A stretch of DNA of 5,926 nucleotides from UBA2108 sp002713215 (GCA_937891015.1 CALAPY010000109.1:1-5926), one strand, 5' to 3'. Shown: positions 1-5,322, counted from the first letter of the stretch. The notes: generated by a model from the sequence alone, not told the origin. A program made the numbers and translations.

Positions 1-219
1 GAAGCAAGATTTATTCGAAAATCGTTTGGCTCTGTCATAGAAATCAGCATGACAAAATCAACTAATAAATTGCTCCGTTACAGGTTGTCATCCTGAATGA
101 TTTTCGAAGAAAATTGTATCGAAGGGTAGACAACCGGATTAAACAATATAAGCGGAAGCACTCAGAATGATAACTCCAAATACGTCATCCTTATAAGCTT
201 TAACACTATTAATCTACGG
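1..219. repeat. Non-coding segment with inverted GTCATnCTGA-type repeats
   Basis: No gene is seen here. Four copies of a motif close to GTCATnCTGA lie in alternating orientation: 44-53 (minus, GTCATGCTGA), 87-96 (plus, GTCATCCTGA), 162-171 (minus, ATCATTCTGA) and 184-193 (plus, GTCATCCTTA). They sit within inverted repeats: TGTCAT 33-38 with ATGACA 49-54, GGTTGTC 83-89 with GACAACC 129-135, and inside the latter ATTTTC 100-105 with GAAAAT 109-114. Short intergenic repeats of this general look (GTCATCCTGA...TCGAAGG) are common between genes in Bacteroidota; that comparison is from memory. The segment follows the stop of the leftward ric gene, so the folded RNA could also act as its 3' end, but no hairpin is followed by a clear U tract. 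Confidence 0.55.
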
Positions 220-942
220 TTACCCTTGCTTTTCCAACTCAATTGCTTTGGGAAACAGAATATTGTTCTCTAAATGAATGTGTTGAAACAGGTCATCCTG
301 AAATTCCTGAAGCTTCGCATAAAGCACCCGGTAAGTATTACAAGCCTCAGCCGGTGGTTGAAAGTTATTGCTCAACTCGGCTATTTTTTTAATTATATCT
401 CCAGCTCCATCGTGTTCAGCTTCCATCATGTTAATTGGGTTCTGAATGGAACCAAATGGTGCTGGTAATACAGGCTCATTGTTTCTAATCGAAACCACCA
501 TTCTTTTGATGTTTGGAAACAGAATCAGTTCCTCTTTTTTCATGTGTGGAATGAGCTCCGCAGAAATTTCACGAAACAAGTGAGCTATTTCTACTACCTC
601 AATGTAATGGTGTCCATGAACGCGTGCAACCTTATCGGCGTATTCCTGAATAAGGGGCACATTAGATTCGATGTACTTGTGATGTGTGTTAGCAATGTAA
701 TCGATTAAGAAATCGAGCTCCCAGGAGTTAAAATCCTCGGTTGGCTTTTTCTCGTTAAATACTGCACTTAACTCTTCAGAAAGCGTTGTAAAATCAATTC
801 CTTTTTGCTCGCATACGGTTTCTACTGTCTTCTTTCCTCCACAACAGAAATCAATGCCATGTTGCTTAAAAACATCCGCCGTTTTATAGTTGTCAGCAAC
901 AATCTCGGCTATTGTATTCTCTTCAATTTTTGTATTAGTCAT
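220..942 (-). CDS. ric: RIC/ScdA/YtfE-type iron-sulfur cluster repair di-iron protein
   Basis: Cytoplasmic di-iron protein of the RIC family, which helps restore Fe-S clusters damaged by nitric oxide or oxidants. The 240-residue product has the full two-domain architecture. The N-terminal ScdA_N/DUF542 domain (about 8-65) carries the signature HGIDFCCGG with the Cys33-Cys34 pair. The C-terminal hemerythrin-like four-helix domain (about 75-235) carries candidate iron ligands: H87/H88 in NTHHKY, H133 with E137/E138 in PHMKKEE, H177 in EAEHDGAG, and H221/H223 with E225 in QHIHLENNILFP. Length matches the family. The ATG at 942-940 overlaps the stop of the upstream MORN gene (TAATG), so the two are probably translationally coupled. 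Lying divergent from norCB, it fits an NO-defence role. The family call is secure; actual repair activity is inferred. Confidence 0.94.
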   Translation of the reverse strand: MTNTKIEENTIAEIVADNYKTADVFKQHGIDFCCGGKKTVETVCEQKGIDFTTLSEELSAVFNEKKPTEDFNSWELDFLIDYIANTHHKYIESNVPLIQEYADKVARVHGHHYIEVVEIAHLFREISAELIPHMKKEELILFPNIKRMVVSIRNNEPVLPAPFGSIQNPINMMEAEHDGAGDIIKKIAELSNNFQPPAEACNTYRVLYAKLQEFQDDLFQHIHLENNILFPKAIELEKQG

Positions 943-1325
943 TATTTTATTAATTTATCGTTTTTGAATCTCTTTTTTGAAATAAGTTCTCCTTCTGCAT
1001 TCCATTCCAGGTAATAGCCATTAAGCTTATCGTTCTCATAGGTGCATTCCGATTTTTTATTACCGGCATTGTCCCAGGTAATCCAAAGGCCAACCCGCTT
1101 ACCATTTTCAAAATGGCCTTCCATTTTCTTTTTACCGTTAGGATAATACCACACCCATAAGCCGTGATTTTTGGCATTTACCCTAGCTCCTTGTTGCTTT
1201 ACCTGACCGTTGTCGTATTGTTGGTTATTGCTTTCCCGGCTAAAAAAATGGAAGATGGCCCACGCTATAATAGCAAATGCTGTAAGCATTTTATGATTGC
1301 TATTGTATTTAAATACACCTCCCAT
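942..1325 (-). CDS. Membrane-anchored MORN-repeat (YwqK-like) small protein
   Basis: Protein of unknown function. From the ATG at 1325 it has 127 residues; an in-frame TTG at 1340 would add five. A hydrophobic stretch (about 13-29, LTAFAIIAWAIFHFF) predicts one N-terminal membrane anchor or uncleaved signal. The C-terminal half is three tandem repeats with an exact 24-residue period, starting at G55, G79 and G103. Each begins G-[LY]-[WY] and continues with an N/E-G or N-G turn and a charged strand ending in K-[RL]-[VNI]. This is the MORN_2 pattern found in proteins named YwqK-family antitoxin, a label that rests on weak evidence. An internal ATG at 1289 would start just before the membrane segment and is a possible alternative start. 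It is first in the operon and its TAA overlaps the ric start codon, so its dose is tied to RIC. A link to NO or envelope stress is inference from position only. Confidence 0.8.
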   Translation of the reverse strand: MGGVFKYNSNHKMLTAFAIIAWAIFHFFSRESNNQQYDNGQVKQQGARVNAKNHGLWVWYYPNGKKKMEGHFENGKRVGLWITWDNAGNKKSECTYENDKLNGYYLEWNAEGELISKKRFKNDKLIK

Positions 1326-1361
1326 AAATTCGAAAAGCAATTTTCGAGTATCCCTTTTATA

Positions 1362-1373
1362 TGATAGATATCA
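1362..1373. promoter_or_regulatory. FNR-like operator, site 1 (TGATAGATATCA)
   Basis: TGAT-N4-ATCA inverted repeat, matching the inner core of the classical FNR box TTGAT-N4-ATCAA. It lies 37 bp upstream of the MORN gene ATG (1325) on the minus strand, so it probably controls the MORN-ric operon. Binding is inferred. Confidence 0.6.
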
Positions 1374-1423
1374 CAAATACTCCATTAGCAGGCAAATTTC
1401 TTGAATATTTAGTTATTTTCAAA

Positions 1424-1435
1424 TGATTATTATCA
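1424..1435. promoter_or_regulatory. FNR-like operator, site 2 (TGATTATTATCA)
   Basis: Second exact TGAT-N4-ATCA inverted repeat in the divergent region, centred 62 bp from site 1. Its centre lies about 73 bp before a start point predicted from CAATTTTG (1491-1498), roughly a class I activator position for norC. It could equally sit near -41 for a leftward promoter serving MORN-ric. Confidence 0.6.
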
Positions 1436-1492
1436 GGTAAGTGACTTTAAAAACATGCTTTAAATCATAAATCATCCCCCTCCAAAAACGCA

Positions 1493-1638
1493 ATTTTGTG
1501 CAATGGCTGAACAAAAGAATTTCGGGTCACAAAACTGCTTTACCGCTATTATTTTCTTTTTTTTTGTACAATGAGTGAACCAAAGAATTTTGTAAGACAG
1601 AACCGCCTTACCATTGTTACCATTCTTTTTTTAGCTTG
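1493..1638 (+). repeat. Imperfect 68-bp tandem duplication of the norC 5' end
   Basis: Bases from about 1493 are repeated at an offset of 68 bp. TTTTGTGCA before ATG 1503 matches TTTTGTACA before ATG 1571 at 8 of 9 positions. The next 14 codons match at 31 of 42 bases without gaps, giving 8 of 14 identical residues if both copies are read from their ATG (M.E.KNF..QN..T). Similarity then fades into T-rich sequence. The upstream copy is read out of frame with norC. It looks like an old local duplication of the gene start, later decayed or retained as a leader. Confidence 0.7.
1503..1574 (+). CDS. Possible 23-codon leader ORF overlapping the norC start
   Basis: An ATG at 1503 opens 23 codons (starting MAEQKNFGSQN, then a hydrophobic run TAIIFFFFV and ending Q) before TGA at 1572-1574. 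The stop overlaps the norC ATG as ATGA, the usual geometry of translational coupling. The peptide is a relic of the norC N-terminus rather than an independent family. A T9 run (1557-1565) precedes the stop; a -1 slip there, or one extra T, would place translation in the norC frame and add about 22 residues with a second hydrophobic stretch. It may be translated, or may be only a decayed duplicate. Confidence 0.35.
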   Translation: MAEQKNFGSQNCFTAIIFFFFVQ

Positions 1639-2008
1639 CATATATACCGGTGTAGTTTACACACATTCCTCTGAAGAAAAACCCAACATTACCGAACGAG
1701 CATTAAAAGGGCAAATACTTTGGCAAAAAAACAACTGTACAGCTTGCCATCAACTGTATGGGCTTGGAGGATACCTGGGGCCCGACCTTACCAACATTCA
1801 TTCCTCTCCTAAAAAGGGCCCGGCATATATAAAAGCATTTTTGAACAGTGGTGTCAAAATGATGCCCAATTTCAACTTCACCGAAGAAGAAAAGGATCAG
1901 CTGATAGCCTTTTTGGAGGCCGTAGACCGAACTGGCATATACCCCAATTTAAATGCGAAAATTAAAGCCAATGGCTGGGTAGAAATAGAAACAAGAGATG
2001 AAAAGTAG
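1571..2008 (+). CDS. norC: NorC-like membrane-anchored c-type cytochrome
   Basis: Electron-donating cytochrome c subunit of a cytochrome-c-dependent nitric oxide reductase-type complex. The 145-residue product has an N-terminal membrane anchor (about 14-31, TIVTILFLACIYTGVVY) and a periplasmic domain with one heme site, C56-T-A-C59-H60. The following GLGGYLGPDLTNI matches the NorC pattern of a glycine/tyrosine loop and a P-[DE]-L-T segment. M97 or M98 in KMMPNF is the likely second heme ligand. Size agrees with NorC (about 150 residues). The gene overlaps norB by 11 bp, so the two are cotranslated. The ATG at 1571 is supported by the hydrophilic head before the anchor, and it is also the overlap point of an upstream leader ORF. 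Another small cytochrome c serving a heme-copper subunit is possible, but the norB partner favours NorC. Confidence 0.9.
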   Translation: MSEPKNFVRQNRLTIVTILFLACIYTGVVYTHSSEEKPNITERALKGQILWQKNNCTACHQLYGLGGYLGPDLTNIHSSPKKGPAYIKAFLNSGVKMMPNFNFTEEEKDQLIAFLEAVDRTGIYPNLNAKIKANGWVEIETRDEK

Positions 2009-3335
2009 AAGTCATTTTTCCTATTGGTTTATTGCGCTCGCCCTGGTTTCACTAGGACTGGCAATTACATTTGGTGTATTGGCCGCCATTCAATACGTAT
2101 CCCACGATTTTCTCAAGTCGGTAGTTGCATTCAATCACATGCGGCCATTGCACGTTACGTCGGCAGTATCGTGGATTGTACTAAGCGCCACGGGCGGGGT
2201 GTACTACTACATTAGCCAGGAAGATAACATGGAGTTACATCTTCCTCTCCTCGGGAAGTTGCATTTCTATGTGTTTCTTTTTACCGGTATTGCCATTTAC
2301 CTGGCATTATTATTTGGTCAAACCGGAGGTCGTGAATACCTGGTTTTCTCCCCTTTTCTGATTATTCCGATACTGTTTGGCTGGATCATTTTTGGATACA
2401 ATTATTTCAAAACCGTACTTAAAAATGCAAGTAAATGGCCGGTGTACTATTGGATGTGGGGAACCGGAACTTGTTTTATGACTTACCACCTAATAGAGTC
2501 TAATCTATGGGTATTCGAATACTTCCGAAGCGATTACATTAAGGATTTTTCCATTCAATGGAAATCCTACGGATCCTTTGTTGGTGCCTGGAATCAATTG
2601 GTCTACGGTACTGCCATTTACCTCATGGCAAGAATTAAAAATGATTCTTCAGTCGGTCGTGGCAAACTGGCCTTTTTCTTTTACTTTTTGGGTATGTGTA
2701 ACCTCATTTTCGGATGGGCTCACCACACCTATATTGTTCCCATGCCGGAGTGGATTCGTTTTCTGGCCTATGGCACTAGTATGACGGAATGGATTATCCT
2801 GTTCTACATGATTTGGGATTGGAAAAAATCAATAAAAATTGGAATGATGGACATTAATTCAATGGCTTATCGTTTCCTGGTTTCCGCCGATAAATGGGTA
2901 TTCCTCAATCTGTTATTGGCCTTGCTAATTTCAATACCCGCTTTGAACCTATATACGCATGGAACACATATTACCGTAGCTCATTCGATGGGCACAACCA
3001 TAGGTATTAATACCTCCATTCTTTTCGCTTCCATGTATTTTATTCTTATGGGAAAAGACAATCCTCCAACCAAAAGCAGTGTTTCCTTTTTTAAATGGGG
3101 ATTCCATTTATTCAATGCCTCCCTTGCTTTGTTTCTTACCCTTTTGTTTGTGATGGGGATCAGTAAAGGCATTTGGCAATACTCTGAACCTCAAATTGCA
3201 TTTACAGAATTTCAAGACAACCAATACCTTTACTTTGTTGGTTTTCTTATTGCCGGCATATTACTTTCCCTCAGCATCATTCTACTCATATCCCCGCTGC
3301 TTAAAAGATCGTACTCAATTATTTTTAAGAAATAA
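1998..3335 (+). CDS. norB: NorB-like heme-copper oxidase superfamily catalytic subunit, divergent active site
   Basis: Polytopic inner-membrane subunit (445 residues, about 12 hydrophobic helices) of the NorB/cbb3-like branch, expected to reduce NO to N2O with electrons from NorC. Recognisable motifs are MRPLHVTSAVSW in helix II (H52, low-spin heme ligand), GGREY (110-114), WAHHTY in helix VII (H242/H243, two non-heme metal ligands), E264 in TSMTEW, and YTHGT..T.AH in helix X (H329, high-spin heme ligand). Aligned by eye with Pseudomonas NorB recalled from memory, helix VI (about 190-212, YGSFVGAWNQLVYG) has neither the metal-binding His (H207) nor Glu (E211). The second helix-X His (H349) is Met331. 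Length is slightly below typical NorB. The start overlaps norC by 11 bp. It is in the superfamily with high confidence. NO reductase activity is probable from norC and ric context but not certain; a different NOR subfamily or altered chemistry is possible. Confidence 0.85.
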   Translation: MKSRSHFSYWFIALALVSLGLAITFGVLAAIQYVSHDFLKSVVAFNHMRPLHVTSAVSWIVLSATGGVYYYISQEDNMELHLPLLGKLHFYVFLFTGIAIYLALLFGQTGGREYLVFSPFLIIPILFGWIIFGYNYFKTVLKNASKWPVYYWMWGTGTCFMTYHLIESNLWVFEYFRSDYIKDFSIQWKSYGSFVGAWNQLVYGTAIYLMARIKNDSSVGRGKLAFFFYFLGMCNLIFGWAHHTYIVPMPEWIRFLAYGTSMTEWIILFYMIWDWKKSIKIGMMDINSMAYRFLVSADKWVFLNLLLALLISIPALNLYTHGTHITVAHSMGTTIGINTSILFASMYFILMGKDNPPTKSSVSFFKWGFHLFNASLALFLTLLFVMGISKGIWQYSEPQIAFTEFQDNQYLYFVGFLIAGILLSLSIILLISPLLKRSYSIIFKK

Positions 3336-3341
3336 TTTATG

Positions 3342-3353
3342 TGATATATATCA
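3342..3353. promoter_or_regulatory. FNR-like operator, site 3 (TGATATATATCA)
   Basis: Perfect 12-bp palindrome of the form TGAT-N4-ATCA, seven bases after the norB stop and 73 bp before the FNR-like gene. Its centre lies about 62 bp before the start point predicted from TATATTTG (3399-3406), a classical class I activator distance. Autoregulation by the downstream FNR-like protein is the simplest reading. Confidence 0.65.
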
Positions 3354-3377
3354 TAAATATTACTGACCTTACTGAGC

Positions 3378-3406
3378 TTGGATTATGATATACAAATTTA
3401 TATTTG
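3378..3406 (+). promoter_or_regulatory. Bacteroidota-type promoter for the FNR-like gene
   Basis: TATATTTG at 3399-3406 is an exact match to the -7 box TAnnTTTG. A TTG at 3378-3380, 18 bases upstream, is a fair -33 element. A start near 3410 would leave a leader of about 15 bases before ATG 3426. Seen by eye only. Confidence 0.5.
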
Positions 3407-3425
3407 ATGTGTAAAAATCGAAATT

Positions 3426-4133
3426 ATGGGAAGACATTCAATTGATATTTGCGACTGCAGCCAATGCGAGAACAAAGACAGTCTTTTTTGTAAACTTTCG
3501 GACGCTGAAAAAGACACCATTTCAACCAACAAGGGAAGCAATTTTTACCGAAAAGGCCAGGTGATATTTTATGAGGATAATCATCCAAATGGATTGTACT
3601 GCATTTATAAGGGAAAGGTAAAAATCACCAAATTCGGAGACGAAGGAAAAGATCAGATTGTTCGCTTTGCTGGTGATTCCGATTTGTTGGGTTATCGGGC
3701 GCTGTTGAGCGGAGATACTTATCGTGGTACGGCTACAGCCATGGAAGATACCCACGTGTGTCACATATCCAAGTCTAACTTCTTTGATGTTATGACTCAG
3801 AACAACAATTTTTCTTACGACATAATAAAGCTACTCTCCAACGACCTCAAAAAGTCGGAACAAAAGCTGGTGAATATTTCACAAAAACCAGTTATTGAGC
3901 GTATTGCAGAATCGTTACTTATCCTAAAAAATCGATTTGGAGTAGACGAAGACGGAATGCTAAATGTAGTTCTTACCCGCCGGGAAATTGGCGATATGGC
4001 CGGAGTTACAACTGAAACCAGCATTCGTACTCTATCGGCATTAAAAAAGGATGGCATCATAGAACTCGTTGGTAAAAAGGTTAAAATAATCAACGAACGG
4101 GAACTGGTTAGAATTGCCAACTTATACGACTAG
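3426..4133 (+). CDS. FNR-type Crp/Fnr-family regulator with [4Fe-4S] ligand cysteines
   Basis: DNA-binding regulator of 235 residues. Its N-terminus carries C9, C11, C14 and C22 (CDCSQC then C22). C112 in AMEDTHVCHIS aligns with E. coli FNR C122. C11-x2-C14-x7-C22 plus C112 resembles FNR's C20-x2-C23-x5-C29 plus C122, so an oxygen- or NO-sensitive [4Fe-4S] cluster is likely. The cyclic-nucleotide-binding-type beta barrel covers about 37-120 (GQVIFYEDNHPNGLYCIYKGKV region) and the dimer helix about 128-150. The winged helix-turn-helix covers about 155-225, with LTRREIGDMAGVTTETSIRTL. Recognition-helix E197 and R201 correspond to E209 and R213 of FNR, fitting a TGAT half-site; FNR S212 is replaced by I200. 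It is preceded by a TGAT-N4-ATCA site and lies next to norCB. Sensing of NO rather than O2 cannot be decided from sequence. Confidence 0.92.
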   Translation: MGRHSIDICDCSQCENKDSLFCKLSDAEKDTISTNKGSNFYRKGQVIFYEDNHPNGLYCIYKGKVKITKFGDEGKDQIVRFAGDSDLLGYRALLSGDTYRGTATAMEDTHVCHISKSNFFDVMTQNNNFSYDIIKLLSNDLKKSEQKLVNISQKPVIERIAESLLILKNRFGVDEDGMLNVVLTRREIGDMAGVTTETSIRTLSALKKDGIIELVGKKVKIINERELVRIANLYD

Positions 4134-4149
4134 TCCTTTCACTATACAT

Positions 4150-4188
4150 CAGGCTAGCCATTCGAACTGGCCTGCTAATTTGTTTTCC
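4150..4188 (+). terminator. Candidate terminator after the FNR-like gene
   Basis: GCCA (4157-4160) pairs with TGGC (4168-4171) over a TTCGAAC loop. CAG (4150-4152) pairs with CTG (4172-4174) after a four-base bulge; alternatively CAGGC pairs with GCCTG. A T-rich tract (CTAATTTGTTTTCC) follows, and the structure begins 17 bp past the TAG. A modest hairpin, so moderate confidence. Confidence 0.45.
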
Positions 4189-4274
4189 TAATTTTATTTA
4201 AGTTCTATTTAGGAATAATATGGGATTTCCTATATCTCCCATCCGCTCTTATTTTTATTGTTTATTGGTTTTAA

Positions 4275-4297
4275 ATATTTACCCAAATGGTAAATAT
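4275..4297. repeat. Perfect 9-bp inverted repeat, 5-base loop
   Basis: ATATTTACC (4275-4283) and GGTAAATAT (4289-4297) are exact inverted copies around CAAAT. No T tract follows, so a simple terminator is unlikely. It could be an operator or an RNA hairpin. Confidence 0.55.
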
Positions 4298-4376
4298 GAA
4301 TATGGCATTTAGACATCTCTATTTTTCCGCTCAAGCCTTGCTCCGCTGAAGCTACGCAAAGGCGATGCCGCTAAGC

Positions 4377-4406
4377 TTTCCTTTTGACCAAGGCCTCAAA
4401 AGGAAA
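4377..4406. repeat. Perfect 11-bp inverted repeat, 8-base loop
   Basis: TTTCCTTTTGA (4377-4387) and TCAAAAGGAAA (4396-4406) are exact inverted copies around CCAAGGCC. They close a patch (about 4328-4400) that is visibly richer in G+C than its surroundings and also contains GGC-GAT-GCC. This could be a transcription terminator acting in either direction or part of a dispersed repeat element. Confidence 0.6.
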
Positions 4407-4520
4407 TGAAAATCATTTTAAAACCTAGTAGTGATTATTTATGATACGTACGTTTTAACCCATGGTAGTTTCTTAGATGGTAGATTGTAAGATAGAATGA
4501 CAATTAATAGTACATTATTC

Positions 4521-4557
4521 TTAACGATTCACTTTTTAGACCTCAATCGTTAAAAAG
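4521..4557. promoter_or_regulatory. Two overlapping, mutually exclusive hairpins
   Basis: TTAACGATT (4521-4529) pairs perfectly with AATCGTTAA (4545-4553). CTTTTTA (4532-4538) pairs perfectly with TAAAAAG (4551-4557). Both need bases 4551-4553, so only one can form at a time, as in an attenuator. Whether this region is transcribed with the downstream regulator is unknown, and both stems are AT-rich. Confidence 0.35.
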
Positions 4558-4602
4558 CTGATTAAATCTAGTGTTTAAAGTCCGATTTTTTAACATTGGC
4601 TA

Positions 4603-4614
4603 TGATTCAAATCA
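4603..4614. promoter_or_regulatory. FNR-like operator, site 4 (TGATTCAAATCA)
   Basis: Exact TGAT-N4-ATCA; with flanks it extends to ATGAT-N4-ATCAT. It is 47 bp upstream of ATG 4662, so it probably controls the second Crp/Fnr-family gene. No good -7 box is seen downstream; TAAATTAG (4653-4660) is one base off the consensus but would give an almost leaderless transcript. Confidence 0.6.
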
Positions 4615-4661
4615 TTTCTGATTTTCAGCCATGCCCGTAGCTTCGGGGCTGTTAAATTAGT

Positions 4662-5300
4662 ATGATTACAATGAAAAGCATAACGGAAACCATTAGTAAC
4701 ATGGACTCCTTTGAAACCATAGAATACAAAAAAGGAGAACGGTTATTTGAGATTGACAACGAGGTGAATGGAGTTTACTTAATAAAAGAAGGAAGAATTA
4801 AATTACTGCACCTGTTTCGAAAAAAAACACAGGCCATTTGGATAGCCGAACAATCCGAATTGATCGGGATAACTTCCTACTTCAGTAAAGACCATCGTTT
4901 TCAATTCTCCGCCGAAGCCTTAGATAATAGTAAAGTAGTATTTGTCCCGGAAAAGGAATTCAAAAATTTATTGGAATCCAAGCCTAACTTTTACCAGGAA
5001 ATCATCAATAAACTTTGCCTACGCATTGCATTTGTAGAACAACTGATTTTTTCTTTTAGCATTTCCAATACAAAAAAAAGATTAGTAGAAATCCTGTTGT
5101 TTTATGTAAAACGACATGGTTCGGAAAAATATTTAAAACTCCCCTATTCCATTTTGGACATTGCTGAAATGGCAGGGTCAACACCAGAGTATATTTTAAA
5201 ACTATTGAAGGATTTTCATACCAAAAAGATTATCCGGTTAAATGGAAAAGACAATTTGGTGATTGATGATACAGGAAAGTTCATCAACTCCTTTGGCTAG
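4662..5300 (+). CDS. Crp/Fnr-family regulator without Fe-S cysteines
   Basis: A 212-residue DNA-binding protein with the Crp/Fnr layout. The effector-type beta barrel covers about 18-105 (KKGERLFEIDNEVNGVYLIKEGRIKLL), a dimer helix about 108-135 and the C-terminal winged helix-turn-helix about 136-205 (LPYSILDIAEMAGSTPEYILKLLKDF). It lacks the N-terminal cysteine cluster of its neighbour; its only obvious Cys is in NKLCLRI. No glycine/arginine set typical of a cAMP pocket is clear, so the ligand is unknown. In the recognition helix the conserved Glu is kept (STPEYILK), but the position of FNR R213 is Lys. DNA preference may therefore differ from the FNR-like neighbour. ATG 4662 was taken as start; ATG 4671 is in frame and equally plausible. 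The FNR-like site upstream suggests it is a second tier of the same circuit. Confidence 0.88.
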   Translation: MITMKSITETISNMDSFETIEYKKGERLFEIDNEVNGVYLIKEGRIKLLHLFRKKTQAIWIAEQSELIGITSYFSKDHRFQFSAEALDNSKVVFVPEKEFKNLLESKPNFYQEIINKLCLRIAFVEQLIFSFSISNTKKRLVEILLFYVKRHGSEKYLKLPYSILDIAEMAGSTPEYILKLLKDFHTKKIIRLNGKDNLVIDDTGKFINSFG

Positions 5301-5322
5301 CTTTTCATAACTAATAAAAGGG

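Larger units (their letters stand above)
1341..1570. promoter_or_regulatory. Divergent control region between MORN-ric and norCB
   Basis: The 230 bp hold two exact TGAT-N4-ATCA sites (1362-1373 and 1424-1435), a possible norC -7 box CAATTTTG at 1491-1498 (one mismatch to TAnnTTTG) and the leader copy of the norC start (from about 1493). On the minus strand, TTTG (1423-1420) lies 19 bases before GAAATTTG (1400-1393), which resembles a -33/-7 pair for the ric operon. That would place the 1424-1435 site near -41 and the 1362-1373 site downstream of the start. Promoter boxes this short are weak evidence; the operators are the stronger signal. Confidence 0.5.
4134..4661. other. 528-bp intergenic region with several hairpins
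   Basis: No convincing gene lies here. From left to right it holds the terminator-like hairpin at 4150-4188; a perfect 9-bp inverted repeat ATATTTACC/GGTAAATAT with a 5-base loop (4275-4297); a locally GC-richer patch (about 4328-4400) ending in a perfect 11-bp inverted repeat (4377-4406); two mutually exclusive hairpins (4521-4557); a TGAT-N4-ATCA site (4603-4614); and a near-palindrome CCCGTAGCTTCGGG (4634-4647) that ends 14 bases before the next ATG. A small RNA or a long structured leader of the second regulator is possible. Confidence 0.5.

Noticed and set aside
1..219. Possible CRISPR array from repeated GTCATCCTGA-like units
   Set aside because: Units alternate in orientation, are about 10 bp and unevenly spaced; no constant repeat/spacer structure and no cas genes.
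1326..1340. TTG at 1340 as the MORN gene start
   Set aside because: An ATG at 1325 is in frame 15 bases downstream and needs no rare start codon; TTG kept only as an alternative.
1164..1364. 66-codon plus-strand open frame across the MORN gene start and control region
   Set aside because: Opposite strand to the MORN gene and reads through the operator; no domain resemblance.
3151..3162. A fifth exact TGAT-N4-ATCA match (TGATGGGGATCA)
   Set aside because: It lies inside the norB coding region (codons for V-M-G-I-S), with a G-rich spacer and no nearby promoter. Treated as chance, and a reminder that single matches are weak evidence.
3815..4120. 101-codon open frame on the minus strand within the FNR-like gene
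   Set aside because: Antisense shadow of a well-supported conserved gene; its composition is that of reversed coding sequence. The same applies to 274-468, 805-1014, 950-1177, 2024-2215, 2578-2784, 2981-3172, 3522-3764 and 5576-5785.
4220..4312. 30-codon ORF starting MGFPISPIRSY, with AGGA five bases upstream
   Set aside because: Short, no recognisable domain, and its 3' part is the 4275-4297 inverted repeat. Not supported as a gene without conservation.
5301..5320. CTTTT...AAAAG as terminator of the second regulator
   Set aside because: Only five A/T-type pairs around a 10-base loop and no following T tract; too weak to call.
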